Source: Chishuiella changwenlii
GTDB lineage: Bacteria > Bacteroidota > Bacteroidia > Flavobacteriales > Weeksellaceae
Length of the DNA stretch: 64,000 nucleotides
NCBI RefSeq assembly: GCF_900142565.1
Contig: NZ_FRBH01000001.1
Span: forward strand, 248,001-312,000
Direction: 5' to 3'
Shown: positions 10,240-18,969 of the stretch, piece by piece
Layout: each line of letters begins with the position of its first letter
How positions within the stretch are numbered: the first letter of the stretch is position 1
Program-made: the position numbers and the translations under genes
The notes under the pieces: model-generated
The model's database searches: none
Told to the model about the DNA's origin: nothing
The model's input: the letters and a program-made list of their open reading frames with translations, nothing else

Positions 10240-10944
10240 TTATTTTGTTTTCGTTGGACGAACTTCTATTTTACTTGGTAAAACATTCGAATTCATTCGG
10301 AATAAATCGACAATCATCTGTCCTAAATCCTCTGGCTGTATTTTCCATGCATCAGCATCATTTGGCTTATGATCATTAAAATGAGAAGTTACAGAACCAG
10401 GCATTATTGTAGTACATTTTACGTCTAATTCTCGTAAATCTAACATCGCAGCTTGCGTAAAACCTACAACTCCAAATTTTGAGGCATTGTAACCTGCTCC
10501 ATTTGCAAAGAAATTTGTTCCCGCTAATGAAGAAATCGAAATATAATGTCCTTTTGATTTTTTTAATTCTTCTACAGACGCTTTTAAACTATGAAATACA
10601 CCTGTTAAGTTTGTATCAATCATTGCATTCCAATCCTCTAAACTCATTTCGTAAACTGGTGCAAATTTTCCTAAACCAGCATTTGCAATTACAAAATCTA
10701 ATTGCCCAAAATTTGCAACAACATCAGCAACAGCTTTTTGTTCGTCTTCAAAATTACGAACATCAGATTGGATTGCTAAAACGTTCTGATTTCCTAAAAG
10801 ATGCTTTGCGTTTTCTGCATCTTCTAAATTACGACCAGAAATAGCCACTTTAACGCCATTTTCTACTAAAGATTTTGCTATTCCAAAACCTATACCTTTT
10901 GTACCTCCCGTTATGTAAGCTACTTTATTTTCTATGTTTTGCAT
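10240..10944 (-). CDS. Short-chain dehydrogenase/reductase
   Basis: This is a 234-residue classical SDR. It has the NAD(P)-binding motif TGGTKGIG (residues 12-19), IANAG (86-90) and the catalytic set Ser138 or Ser139, Tyr152 and Lys156 (YNASK). SDRs reduce or oxidise carbonyl/hydroxyl groups on diverse substrates. Resemblance to 3-oxoacyl-ACP reductases is general and does not fix the substrate. It lies six bases downstream of the SH3-like secreted protein gene and probably shares its transcript, which ends at the hairpin just beyond its stop. Confidence 0.9.
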   Translation of the reverse strand: MQNIENKVAYITGGTKGIGFGIAKSLVENGVKVAISGRNLEDAENAKHLLGNQNVLAIQSDVRNFEDEQKAVADVVANFGQLDFVIANAGLGKFAPVYEMSLEDWNAMIDTNLTGVFHSLKASVEELKKSKGHYISISSLAGTNFFANGAGYNASKFGVVGFTQAAMLDLRELDVKCTTIMPGSVTSHFNDHKPNDADAWKIQPEDLGQMIVDLFRMNSNVLPSKIEVRPTKTK

Positions 10945-10950
10945 TGTATT

Positions 10951-11727
10951 TTATTTTTGATTTAACCAATTCCATTTACCATCTTTTCTATAGATAAAAC
11001 CACCTTCTTTTGCATTATCTTGATGCACATAAATTGCATCATAATCTAATGTAGTAATTTCACTTTTAGAAATTCCATTTAAATTTCTTTTAATTCCATT
11101 TTTAGAATTTGACCAAAGTGGCGTTCCTTTCGGAATAACCGTTAAAATAGCAAAATCATAATTCTTAATTTTAAAAGGATCTTTATCTCCTCCCAAACCA
11201 TAAATCTGACTTCCTGTTTTACGATTATCTACAATATATAAACGTACATTCCCTTTTGTATCAATCATTCTATATAAATAATCCACTACTCCATCTCCAA
11301 AAAAATCTCCTTTTATTGCAAAACATTGGTATGATTTTGCCAAATAAAAGTCATTAAATGCTGGATGAGAAGCTATTTCTTTTTCAAATTGATTGATAAA
11401 ATTTTCTTGAGTTATTAAATAACCACTAAACGCATATACATATTGATTTAAAAGATCCTTATCAACATCTTCATCTAATAAAATACGAGTTGAAGAAGCT
11501 TCTATTTTAACCCAATTCCCATTAATAACTTTTCCATTATCTCGGATAATAAGAGCATCACCTTTTTCTAAAACTTTTACGGGATATCCGTAAGGTATTT
11601 TTCCTATTTTTTTACCGTTAGGACCTAATCTAACAGACAAACCTTCTTGTGCAATTACTTGATGTATTTCTTGCGAAAACGCAAAAGAACTCATCATTAA
11701 AATGAATCCTAGTATTATTTTTTTCAT
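10951..11727 (-). CDS. Secreted SH3-like domain protein
   Basis: The 258-residue product has a signal peptide (MKKIILGFILMMSSFAFSQ). Residues about 20-75 form a bacterial SH3b-like domain (EGLSVRLGPNGKKIGKIPYG, then GNWVKIEAS), a fold used for peptide or cell-wall binding. The remainder (75-258) has no family that I recognise; it includes short beta-rich segments such as GDGVVDYLYRMIDTKG. Likely periplasmic. The downstream SDR gene is only six bases away. Function is unknown. Confidence 0.7.
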   Translation of the reverse strand: MKKIILGFILMMSSFAFSQEIHQVIAQEGLSVRLGPNGKKIGKIPYGYPVKVLEKGDALIIRDNGKVINGNWVKIEASSTRILLDEDVDKDLLNQYVYAFSGYLITQENFINQFEKEIASHPAFNDFYLAKSYQCFAIKGDFFGDGVVDYLYRMIDTKGNVRLYIVDNRKTGSQIYGLGGDKDPFKIKNYDFAILTVIPKGTPLWSNSKNGIKRNLNGISKSEITTLDYDAIYVHQDNAKEGGFIYRKDGKWNWLNQK

Positions 11728-11855
11728 GCTGCGAAATTAAGAACCTTCTATCAAATAAAGCATAATGCCTATTTATTATTTTTATATTTATTTTCTATTG
11801 AACACTAAAAATTATGTGATTAGATTCTTTAAAAACTTAATTCAAGTAAATCGTT

Positions 11856-12632
11856 TTATTTAAAGTTTGGTTTTCTTTTTTCCACAAAAGCTGTTGTTCC
11901 TTCTTTAAAATCGTCTTCATCAAATAAGTTTCCGAAACTTTTAATTTCTATATCAAAACCAATCTCTTTGTCAGAAGCATTAATTGCTGTAATAGCATGA
12001 CGAATTGCAACCGATGAATTTTGAGTAATCTTTGTAGCTATTTCTTTTACACGATTAATTAATTCTGTTTGTTCTACAACTTCATTTACTAAACCTATTT
12101 CATAAGCTCTGTCAGCAGAAAACATTTCGGCTGTCATTATCGCCTGCATTGCTCTTCCTTTTCCTATTAATTTTGGTAAACGTTGTGTTCCTCCATAACC
12201 TGGGATTAATCCTAATGTTACTTCTGGCAATCCTAATTTAGCATTTTTAGATGCGATACGAAAATGAGAAGCCATTGCCAATTCTAATCCTCCACCTAAT
12301 GCAAAACCATTTACTGCTGCAATTACTGGTTTTGTAAATTTTTCTACTTTATCAAAAACATCTTGCTGCCCTTTCGCTGCTAATTGCTCACCTTGTTTTC
12401 CATCAAAACTTGCGAACTCTTTGATATCTGCTCCAGCAACAAAAGATTTTTCTCCTGATCCTGTTAAAATTACAACACGAATTGAGTCATCTACCAATGC
12501 TTCATCAAAAAAATGAGATAAATCTTCTAACAGATTTTTATTTAAAGCATTTAATGCTTGTGGGCGATTTAATGTGACTAAAGCAATTTTATTTTCAATC
12601 TCAACAATTAAATTCTCGTATGTATATTCCAT
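11856..12632 (-). CDS. Enoyl-CoA hydratase/isomerase (crotonase family)
   Basis: The 258-residue protein has the full crotonase fold: ALVTLNRPQALNALN near residues 17-31, AGADIKEF (oxyanion-hole region) near 67-74, and GFALGGGLELAMASHFRIAS near 109-128. The catalytic-type glutamates lie in LPEVTLGLIPGYGGTQRL. Length and both glutamates fit a true enoyl-CoA hydratase of fatty-acid or amino-acid degradation. It is divergent from the trp operon, so the spacer 12633-12736 carries promoters in both directions. Confidence 0.9.
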   Translation of the reverse strand: MEYTYENLIVEIENKIALVTLNRPQALNALNKNLLEDLSHFFDEALVDDSIRVVILTGSGEKSFVAGADIKEFASFDGKQGEQLAAKGQQDVFDKVEKFTKPVIAAVNGFALGGGLELAMASHFRIASKNAKLGLPEVTLGLIPGYGGTQRLPKLIGKGRAMQAIMTAEMFSADRAYEIGLVNEVVEQTELINRVKEIATKITQNSSVAIRHAITAINASDKEIGFDIEIKSFGNLFDEDDFKEGTTAFVEKRKPNFK

Positions 12633-12700
12633 TTGTTTCTGTTTTTTATTTCTATAAAAATAGTAATTGTTAAACGAACTAAAAATTTATCAAAAAATAA

Positions 12701-12731
12701 TTTGCTTAAATAAAAATCATTTATACATTTG
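12701..12731 (+). promoter_or_regulatory. Promoter of the trp operon (Bacteroidota type)
   Basis: TTTG at 12701-12704 and TACATTTG at 12724-12731 are separated by 19 bp, matching the -33 TTTG / -7 TAnnTTTG pattern of Bacteroidota sigma-70-type promoters. Transcription should start about 4-7 bases after the -7 box, at roughly 12735-12738, essentially on the trpL start codon. Confidence 0.75.
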
Positions 12732-12736
12732 TCACA

Positions 12737-12799
12737 ATGAAAACATTAATTGCAAATAACTGGTGGTGGTTTATCGGACAACAAAACGTTGGTTCGTAA
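12737..12799 (+). CDS. trpL: trp operon leader peptide with three consecutive Trp codons
   Basis: A 20-codon open frame reads MKTLIANN, then WWW, then FIGQQNVGS and stop. The three TGG codons (12761-12769) sit before the segments that form alternative hairpins, exactly where a ribosome starved of Trp-tRNA should stall. It is followed by a terminator at 12823-12855 and by trpE. No ribosome-binding site is visible, and the predicted transcription start lies at or next to the ATG, suggesting leaderless or near-leaderless translation. Three adjacent Trp codons in a 20-residue frame directly after a good promoter make a chance ORF very unlikely. Confidence 0.88.
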   Translation: MKTLIANNWWWFIGQQNVGS

Positions 12800-12857
12800 G
12801 ACCTCTATGTAGTTATATGTAGAAAAGGCTTGTCGGAACCGACAAGCCTTTTTTTGT
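12775..12857 (+). terminator. trp attenuator with alternative RNA structures
   Basis: Three mutually exclusive pairings can be drawn. Segment 1 (12775-12782, CGGACAAC) pairs with segment 2 (12788-12796), leaving one bulged G. Segment 2 (GTTGGTTC, 12788-12795) can instead pair over 8 bp with GAACCGAC (12836-12843). The terminator itself is a 12-14 bp stem (12823-12836 with 12839-12852) followed by a T run at 12849-12855. A ribosome stalled on the Trp codons would cover segment 1 and free segment 2 to break the terminator. A ribosome reaching the stop codon at 12797 would cover segment 2 and allow termination. Confidence 0.85.
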
Positions 12858-12880
12858 GCTCTAAAATCAAAAATATTATC

Positions 12881-14275
12881 ATGAATTTAAATTTCACTAT
12901 ACAAAAAGAAACTGTTTTAGCAGATTTAATAACACCTGTTCAACTTTATTTAAAGTTGAGAGATATTTATCCTAATGCATTGCTATTAGAGAGTTCTGAC
13001 TATCATTCTAAGACAGATGCCAACTCATTTATCTGTCTTAATCCGATTGCTACTTTTAAAGTAACAAACGGAATTGTAAAGGAAACTTTTGCAAATGGAG
13101 AAACAAGAGAATATCCATTAAATGGACAAGATTTAACAACAAAGTTTAAAGAATTTACTACTCTTTTCAATGTTGAGAATGGAGATGATTTGTTAATTAA
13201 TGGATTGTTTGGATATATAGCTTGGGATGCAATTCCTCATTTTGAAACTGTAAAATTTTCTGCAAAAGGAAATGAAGCAACTATCCCAGAGTTTTCATAT
13301 TCTTTCTATCAAAACATTATCATTTTTAATCATTTTCATAATGAAATTCAATTCATAGAATTTCAGAATAAGGAAACAGTTTCTAACTTCTCAGATATAA
13401 AAAGTATTGTTTACAACAAATCAATTGTAGAATATCCTTTTAATGTAGAAAGTGAAATAGAATCTAACTTAACAGATGTTGAGTTTAAAGAAATTGTTTC
13501 TAAATGCAAGCAATCTTGTTTTCGTGGAGATGTTTTTCAGATAGTTCCATCAAGACAGTTTAAACAAAAGTTTTCGGGAGATGAATTTAATGTTTACCGA
13601 ATTTTACGTTCAGTAAACCCTTCTCCCTATTTGTTTTACTTTGATTATGGAAATTATAAAATATTTGGTTCTTCGCCAGAAGCTCAAATTATCATTAATA
13701 ATAATCATGCAGAAATTCATCCAATTGCAGGAACTGTTCGTAGAACTGGAAGTCCAGAATTAGACAAACAATTAACTGAGCAACTAATAGCAGATCCAAA
13801 AGAAAATGAAGAGCATGTAATGTTAGTGGATTTGGCTAGAAATGATTTAAGCAGAAATTCTGCTCATGTAGAAGTAGATCAATACAAGGAAATACAATAT
13901 TTTTCTCACGTTATTCACATGGTTTCTAAAGTTACAGCACAATTAGATCCTACAATTAATACAATGAAAGTATTTGCAGATTCTTTTCCTGCAGGAACAC
14001 TTTCTGGAGCTCCTAAATTTAAAGCTATGGAGTTATTAGATACTTACGAAAATCAAAACAGAGGGGTTTACGGAGGAGGAATTGGTTATATTGGTTTCAA
14101 TGGAGATATCAACATGGCAATTGCAATCCGAACTTTTGTTAGTAAACAAAATACTTTATTTTTTCAGGCTGGTGCTGGTGTTGTTTCAAAATCAGTTGAG
14201 GAAAATGAATTACAAGAAGTTAATCACAAATTAGGCGCTTTACGTCGTTCTATCGAAATCGCCCAAAATCTATAA
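12881..14275 (+). CDS. trpE: Anthranilate synthase component I
   Basis: The 464-residue chorismate-binding subunit uses ammonia or glutamine-derived ammonia from TrpG to make anthranilate, the first committed tryptophan step. Visible motifs include PIAGTVRRTGSPELD, HVMLVDLARNDL and GTLSGAPKFKAMELL in the C-terminal chorismate-utilising domain. I chose the ATG at 12881. An in-frame ATG at 12830 would place the first codons inside the attenuator stem, so it is rejected. The family N-terminus fits 12881. The stop is three bases before the trpG ATG, so the two are translationally close. Expression is expected to be controlled by the trpL attenuator. Confidence 0.96.
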   Translation: MNLNFTIQKETVLADLITPVQLYLKLRDIYPNALLLESSDYHSKTDANSFICLNPIATFKVTNGIVKETFANGETREYPLNGQDLTTKFKEFTTLFNVENGDDLLINGLFGYIAWDAIPHFETVKFSAKGNEATIPEFSYSFYQNIIIFNHFHNEIQFIEFQNKETVSNFSDIKSIVYNKSIVEYPFNVESEIESNLTDVEFKEIVSKCKQSCFRGDVFQIVPSRQFKQKFSGDEFNVYRILRSVNPSPYLFYFDYGNYKIFGSSPEAQIIINNNHAEIHPIAGTVRRTGSPELDKQLTEQLIADPKENEEHVMLVDLARNDLSRNSAHVEVDQYKEIQYFSHVIHMVSKVTAQLDPTINTMKVFADSFPAGTLSGAPKFKAMELLDTYENQNRGVYGGGIGYIGFNGDINMAIAIRTFVSKQNTLFFQAGAGVVSKSVEENELQEVNHKLGALRRSIEIAQNL

Positions 14276-14278
14276 AAC

Positions 14279-14842
14279 ATGAAAATTTTAGTTATCGATA
14301 ATTACGATTCTTTTACATATAATTTAGTACATAGTATAAAGAAATTTGCGAATGATATTACAGTTGTTCGTAATGATGAAATAAGTTTAGAAGAAGTTAA
14401 TCAATACGACAAAATATTACTTTCTCCTGGTCCTGGAATTCCCGATGAGGCGAATCTTCTAAAACCAATTATTGAAAAATATGCTTCAACAAAATCTATT
14501 TTTGGAGTTTGTTTAGGTCAGCAAGCAATTGGAGAAGTTTTTGGTGGAACATTATTAAATACTCAAGAGGTTTTTCATGGAATAAAATCGGATGTAAAAG
14601 TGATTAAAGAGGATATTTTATTTAAAAATCTTTCAAGTGATTTAGAAGTTGGTCGTTATCATTCTTGGGTTGTATCAAATGAAAATTTTCCTGATGAATT
14701 AGAAATTACAGCAGTTGGACCTAAGGGAGAAATAATGGCATTACGTCATAAAAAGTTTGATGTTAGAGGTGTACAATTTCATCCAGAATCTATCTTAACA
14801 CCAGATGGAGATGAAATGATAAGAAACTGGTTAGAAGCTTAA
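14279..14842 (+). CDS. trpG: Anthranilate synthase component II (glutamine amidotransferase)
   Basis: This 187-residue class I glutamine amidotransferase hydrolyses glutamine and passes ammonia to TrpE. The catalytic cysteine is Cys78 in GVCLGQQAIGE, and the His/Glu pair lies in VQFHPESILT near residues 164-173. The N-terminal ILVIDNYDSFTYNLVH is typical of TrpG/PabA. In some bacteria the same subunit also serves p-aminobenzoate synthesis; nothing here tests that. It sits between trpE and trpD with 2-3 base spacers. Confidence 0.96.
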   Translation: MKILVIDNYDSFTYNLVHSIKKFANDITVVRNDEISLEEVNQYDKILLSPGPGIPDEANLLKPIIEKYASTKSIFGVCLGQQAIGEVFGGTLLNTQEVFHGIKSDVKVIKEDILFKNLSSDLEVGRYHSWVVSNENFPDELEITAVGPKGEIMALRHKKFDVRGVQFHPESILTPDGDEMIRNWLEA

Positions 14843-14844
14843 TT

Positions 14845-15831
14845 ATGAGAAAATTATTAAATTTATTATTCGAAAATTATACGCTTACAGAAGATGAAGC
14901 TTATAAAATAATGGTCGAAATTTCAGAAGAAAAATATTCTCCTATAGAATTGGCTTCATTTCTTACTATTTTTAATATGCGTAATATTACACTAGATGAG
15001 CTAAAAGGTTATCGACGTGCATTATTAGATTTATGTATTAAAATAGATTTACCAAAAGATGCTATAGATATTGTTGGAACTGGCGGAGACGGAAAAGACA
15101 CCTTTAATATTTCTACTCTAAGTAGTTTTGTATTAGCTGGTGCTGGAGAAAAGGTTATTAAACAAGGAAATTACGGTGCTTCTTCTGTAAGTGGTTCATC
15201 GAATATGCTAGATAATTTTGGATATAATTTTACAACAGATCAAGGACAATTAAAGAAAGAAGTAGAAGAAATTGGTATTACATTTTTACATGCTCCACTT
15301 TTTCATCCTGCATTAGCAAAAGTAGCTCCTATTAGAAAAGGTTTAGCAGTTAAAACTTTCTTTAATTTAATGGGACCTTTGGTTAATCCTGTTCAGCCTA
15401 ATTTTCAGAATTTAGGAACTTATGATGTAAAAACTGCAAGATTATATCATTATGTCATGCAAAATTCTGGTATAGAATATTCTATTTCAACAGCATTAGA
15501 TGGATATGATGAAATATCATTAACTTCTCCTACAAAAGTTTATAATAATTACGGAGAATTTATTTTAGAAAGTAAAGATTTTGGTTTAAATACATTATCT
15601 GCCGAAGATATAAGAGGCGGAAATTCTATTGTAGATAATTCGAGAATATTTTTAAATGTTTTAGAAGGAAATTCAACACAAGCACAAAAAGAGGTTGTTT
15701 TGGCTAACTCAGCTTTGGCTTTACAAACTATTTATCCTTCTAAAAATCTAATAGAATGTGTTGCAATTGCAAATGAAAGTTTAGAAAGTAAAAAAGCATT
15801 AAATATCTTCACAAAATTGATTCGATCATGA
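14845..15831 (+). CDS. trpD: Anthranilate phosphoribosyltransferase
   Basis: The 328-residue enzyme transfers phosphoribose from PRPP to anthranilate. The PRPP-binding GTGGDGKDTFNIST motif (residues about 76-89) and the KQGNYGASSVSGSSNMLDNF segment are intact. Length is normal. The final ATGA (15828-15831) overlaps the trpC start by four bases, implying translational coupling. Confidence 0.96.
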   Translation: MRKLLNLLFENYTLTEDEAYKIMVEISEEKYSPIELASFLTIFNMRNITLDELKGYRRALLDLCIKIDLPKDAIDIVGTGGDGKDTFNISTLSSFVLAGAGEKVIKQGNYGASSVSGSSNMLDNFGYNFTTDQGQLKKEVEEIGITFLHAPLFHPALAKVAPIRKGLAVKTFFNLMGPLVNPVQPNFQNLGTYDVKTARLYHYVMQNSGIEYSISTALDGYDEISLTSPTKVYNNYGEFILESKDFGLNTLSAEDIRGGNSIVDNSRIFLNVLEGNSTQAQKEVVLANSALALQTIYPSKNLIECVAIANESLESKKALNIFTKLIRS

Positions 15832-16613
15832 AAACAATATTAGATGAAATCGTTGCTCAAAAACGAAAAGAGGTCAAAGAAAAACAACAAATAACTTCAA
15901 TAGAAGATTTCAGAAATTCAGAAAACTTTATTCTTCCAGTAATTTCAGCTAAAGCATCTATTTTAGATGAATCTAAATCTGGAATTATTGCAGAATTTAA
16001 ACGTAAATCTCCATCAAAAGGATTTATTAATAAAGATGCAAACGTAAAAGATATTGTTACTGGATATGAAACACACGGTGCTTCTGTTGTTTCTGTTTTA
16101 ACAGATAAAGAATTTTTTGGAGGAAGCTTTGAAGATTTACAACAAGCAAAAGAGGTTTTGAATATTCCAATCTTAAGAAAAGATTTTATTATTGATGAAT
16201 ATCAAGTTTACGAAACTAAAGCCATTGGTGCAGATTTAATGTTATTAATTGCAGAATGTTTAACAAAAGATGAAGTGTATAATCTTGCTAAAACTGCAAA
16301 AGAAATAGGATTAGAAGTTTTATTAGAATTGCATTCAGAAGACCAATTAGATAAAGTAAATGACTTTATTGATTTAATAGGGATTAATAATCGTAATTTA
16401 AAAACTTTCGAGGTTGATATTGAAAAATCAAAACAAATTTTAAAGCAATTACCTCAAGATTTAATAAAAGTTGCCGAAAGTGGAATTTCCGATCCAAAAA
16501 CTGTAAAAGAACTACGTAAAGCTGGTTTTCAAGCATTTTTAATTGGAGAAAATTTCATGAAAAATGAAAATCCAGTTGAAGCATTTCAAGAATTTACAAA
16601 ACAATCTAAATGA
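15828..16613 (+). CDS. trpC: Indole-3-glycerol phosphate synthase
   Basis: The 261-residue TIM-barrel enzyme closes the indole ring to give indole-3-glycerol phosphate. Signature segments include IIAEFKRKSPSKGFI near residues 53-67, LRKDFIIDEYQVYE near 116-129, and GINNRNLKTFEVD near 184-196. It overlaps trpD and trpF by four bases each (ATGA), so translation of the three is probably coupled. It is monofunctional; PRA isomerase is a separate gene downstream. Confidence 0.96.
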   Translation: MKTILDEIVAQKRKEVKEKQQITSIEDFRNSENFILPVISAKASILDESKSGIIAEFKRKSPSKGFINKDANVKDIVTGYETHGASVVSVLTDKEFFGGSFEDLQQAKEVLNIPILRKDFIIDEYQVYETKAIGADLMLLIAECLTKDEVYNLAKTAKEIGLEVLLELHSEDQLDKVNDFIDLIGINNRNLKTFEVDIEKSKQILKQLPQDLIKVAESGISDPKTVKELRKAGFQAFLIGENFMKNENPVEAFQEFTKQSK

Positions 16614-17281
16614 AACGTTTTCAAGTAAAAGTTTGTGGGAATAATAATGTAGAAAATTTTAAAGCATTAACTCTTATTGAACCAGATTACGTTGGGTTTA
16701 TTTTCTATGATAAATCGAAACGATTTGTACAAGATGAATTACTATTTAATATTTTTCCAAATGCGGAAAAAGTAGGTGTTTTTGTTAACGAAACTATCCA
16801 AAATATTATTCAAAAAGTAATAGATTATAAGTTAGATGTTGTTCAGTTACATGGCGATGAAACTGCTGAATTTTGCGAAGAATTAATTTCTACAAAACAC
16901 CAATGTTTATTAACAGATGAGAATTTTCTAGATTTTAAAATTTGGAAAGCTATTGGTATAAAAAACAAGGATGATTTTCAACAATTAACAGCTTATCAAC
17001 AAGTTGTTGATAGCTTTGTATTTGATACTAAATCTGACGATTACGGTGGAACAGGGCGTAAATTTGAATGGGAGTTGTTAACAAATTATCAGTTATCAAC
17101 AACCTTTTTATTAAGTGGTGGAATAAAATTAGAAGATGCTCTTGTTCTTAAGAATTTTCAGCATCCAAGGTGTATTGGTTTTGATATAAATAGTGGATTC
17201 GAATCAGAACCAGGAATAAAAAAAATAGAAGAAGTAAAACAGTTTATCGATACAATAGATGGACGAATTGAACAAAATTAA
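16610..17281 (+). CDS. trpF: Phosphoribosylanthranilate isomerase
   Basis: The 223-residue TIM-barrel isomerase converts phosphoribosylanthranilate to the deoxyribulose form. The N-terminal KVCGN carries the catalytic-type cysteine; VQLHGDE, and [16 protein letters not shown] with the general-acid aspartate region, are present. It overlaps the trpC stop by four bases. Confidence 0.94.
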   Translation: MKRFQVKVCGNNNVENFKALTLIEPDYVGFIFYDKSKRFVQDELLFNIFPNAEKVGVFVNETIQNIIQKVIDYKLDVVQLHGDETAEFCEELISTKHQCLLTDENFLDFKIWKAIGIKNKDDFQQLTAYQQVVDSFVFDTKSDDYGGTGRKFEWELLTNYQLSTTFLLSGGIKLEDALVLKNFQHPRCIGFDINSGFESEPGIKKIEEVKQFIDTIDGRIEQN

Positions 17282-17282
17282 A

Positions 17283-18473
17283 ATGAAGATGAAATACGAA
17301 GTTGACGAAAAAGGATTTTATGGTGAATTTGGTGGAGCTTTTATTCCAGAATTACTTCATCATAATTGTGAAGAATTAGCAGATGCTTTAGATAAATATG
17401 CAGAAACAGACGAGTTTAAAAATGAGTTTAATCTTTTATTAAAAGATTATGTAGGACGACCAAGTCCATTGTATTTTGCTCCCAATCTTTCTAAACGTTA
17501 CAATACAAATATCTTATTAAAACGAGAAGATTTAAATCATACAGGAGCTCATAAAATTAACAATGCAATAGGACAAGCGTTGTTAGCTAAACGAATGGGA
17601 AAAACTAAAATTATTGCAGAAACTGGCGCAGGACAACATGGTGTTGCAACTGCTACTGTATGTGCTTTATTAGGTTTAGAATGTACTGTTTTTATGGGTG
17701 AGATTGATATTACTCGTCAAGCGCCAAATGTTGCTCGAATGAAAATGTTAGGTGCAACAGTTATTCCTGCTACTTCTGGAAGTAAAACATTAAAAGATGC
17801 AACTAATGAGGCTATTCGTTATTGGATTAATAACCCAGAAACGTTTTATATCATTGGTTCTGTAGTTGGACCTCATCCTTATCCAGCAATGGTTACGAAA
17901 TTTCAAGCCATTATTTCAGAAGAAATAAAAAGTCAGATGAAAGAAAAATATGGAAAAGAAAATCCAGATTATGTGATTGCTTGTGTTGGTGGTGGAAGTA
18001 ATGCTGCTGGAGCTTTTTATCATTTTTTAGATGATGATGCTGTGAAATTAATCGCTGTTGAAGCAGCAGGATTAGGTGTTGAATCTGGAGAAACAGCTGC
18101 AACCACAATAAAAGGAACTGAGGGAATTATACACGGAAGTAGAACTTTATTAATGCAAGATAAAGATGGTCAAATCGTAGAGCCATATTCTATATCTGCC
18201 GGATTAGATTATCCTGGAGTTGGTCCGTTACATGCTCATTTATTTAAAACTGGTAGAGCAGAATTTTTAAATGCAACAGATGATGAAGCATTAAAAGCTG
18301 CTTTTTTGTTAACAAAAGAGGAAGGAATCATTCCAGCATTAGAATCTTCTCACGCTTTAGCCGTATTAGAAAAAGTAAAATTTAAACCGCAAGACATTGT
18401 TATTCTGAATCTTTCGGGTAGAGGTGATAAGGATTTAGAAACGTATATGAAAGTTTCCGAAAAATATTCTTAA
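17283..18473 (+). CDS. trpB: Tryptophan synthase beta subunit
   Basis: This is a PLP enzyme condensing indole with serine to give tryptophan. Starting at 17283 it has 396 residues. The PLP lysine is Lys91 (HKINNAIGQ), ETGAGQHG holds the catalytic glutamate, and the phosphate-binding GGGSNAAG loop is present. It belongs to the TrpB1 class that normally partners TrpA. An upstream ATG at 17259 lies inside trpF; ATG 17283 or 17289 fits the family N-terminus [15 protein letters not shown] better. The key oddity is that no trpA follows: 60 bases after the stop the tRNA cluster begins. TrpA must be encoded elsewhere, or the strain depends on indole. Confidence 0.96.
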   Translation: MKMKYEVDEKGFYGEFGGAFIPELLHHNCEELADALDKYAETDEFKNEFNLLLKDYVGRPSPLYFAPNLSKRYNTNILLKREDLNHTGAHKINNAIGQALLAKRMGKTKIIAETGAGQHGVATATVCALLGLECTVFMGEIDITRQAPNVARMKMLGATVIPATSGSKTLKDATNEAIRYWINNPETFYIIGSVVGPHPYPAMVTKFQAIISEEIKSQMKEKYGKENPDYVIACVGGGSNAAGAFYHFLDDDAVKLIAVEAAGLGVESGETAATTIKGTEGIIHGSRTLLMQDKDGQIVEPYSISAGLDYPGVGPLHAHLFKTGRAEFLNATDDEALKAAFLLTKEEGIIPALESSHALAVLEKVKFKPQDIVILNLSGRGDKDLETYMKVSEKYS

Positions 18474-18478
18474 AAATA

Positions 18479-18511
18479 TTTGGAAATCTCGCAAAACTAA
18501 CGTTAAATTTG
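18479..18511 (+). promoter_or_regulatory. Promoter of the tRNA cluster
   Basis: TTTG at 18479-18482 and TAAATTTG at 18504-18511 are separated by 21 bp. The expected start lies about 17-19 bases before the first tRNA-Pro. It indicates that the tRNA cluster is not simply read through from trpB. Confidence 0.65.
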
Positions 18512-18533
18512 CACCCACGATAAAGAAATCTAT

Positions 18534-18608
18534 CGGGGTGTAGCGTAGCCCGGTCATCGCGCCTGCTTTGGGAGCAGGAGGTCGCAGGTTCGAATCCTGC
18601 CACCCCGA
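18534..18608 (+). tRNA. tRNA-Pro(TGG), copy 1
   Basis: The cloverleaf folds with a 7-bp acceptor stem CGGGGTG/CACCCCG, anticodon stem CCTGC/GCAGG and loop TTTGGGA, giving anticodon TGG. CCA is not encoded. Identical copies lie at 18666 and 18970. Confidence 0.95.
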
Positions 18609-18665
18609 CTAAATTTTCTAATTTAGAAGATTGATAGAATATATTTATTGTAAGAATGACCGAAT

Positions 18666-18740
18666 CGGGGTGTAGCGTAGCCCGGTCATCGCGCCTGCTT
18701 TGGGAGCAGGAGGTCGCAGGTTCGAATCCTGCCACCCCGA
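18666..18740 (+). tRNA. tRNA-Pro(TGG), copy 2
   Basis: Identical in sequence to the copy at 18534. Anticodon TGG is in loop TTTGGGA. The 57-base spacer before it is unrelated to the other spacers. Confidence 0.95.
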
Positions 18741-18769
18741 CAAGTTTTTAATTATAAAAATTTTGGATC

Positions 18770-18843
18770 GGTCCAGTAGCTCAGCTGGATAGAGCAACTG
18801 CCTTCTAAGCAGTAGGTCTCAGGTTCGAATCCTGACTGGATCA
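18770..18843 (+). tRNA. tRNA-Arg(TCT)
   Basis: Acceptor stem GGTCCAG/CTGGATC with one G-T pair, anticodon stem ACTGC/GCAGT and loop CTTCTAA give anticodon TCT. The T-loop TTCGAAT is present. It reads AGA/AGG, the favoured arginine codon in this A+T-rich genome. Confidence 0.94.
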
Positions 18844-18867
18844 CAAAATTTATTTGAAATAAATTGA

Positions 18868-18951
18868 GGAGAGGTGCCGGAGTGGTAACGGAGCAGATTG
18901 CTAATCTGTCATCGGGTAACCGATGCCAGGGTTCGAGTCCCTGTCTCTCCG
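18868..18951 (+). tRNA. tRNA-Ser(GCT)
   Basis: Acceptor stem GGAGAGG/TCTCTCC, anticodon loop TTGCTAA with anticodon GCT, and the long variable arm (ATCGGGTAACCGAT) that marks class II tRNA-Ser. Confidence 0.94.
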
Positions 18952-18969
18952 CATATTTATTTTATCCTT

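Noticed and set aside
10479-10844. Leu/Gln-rich frame on the plus strand
   Set aside because: It is antisense to the SDR gene, which has all family motifs. The residue composition is a shadow of the A+T-rich gene.
12830-12880. Upstream ATG extension of trpE
   Set aside because: It would place codons inside the attenuator stem; the family N-terminus begins at 12881.
17259-17282. Upstream ATG of trpB
   Set aside because: It lies inside trpF, while ATG 17283/17289 gives the conserved N-terminus.
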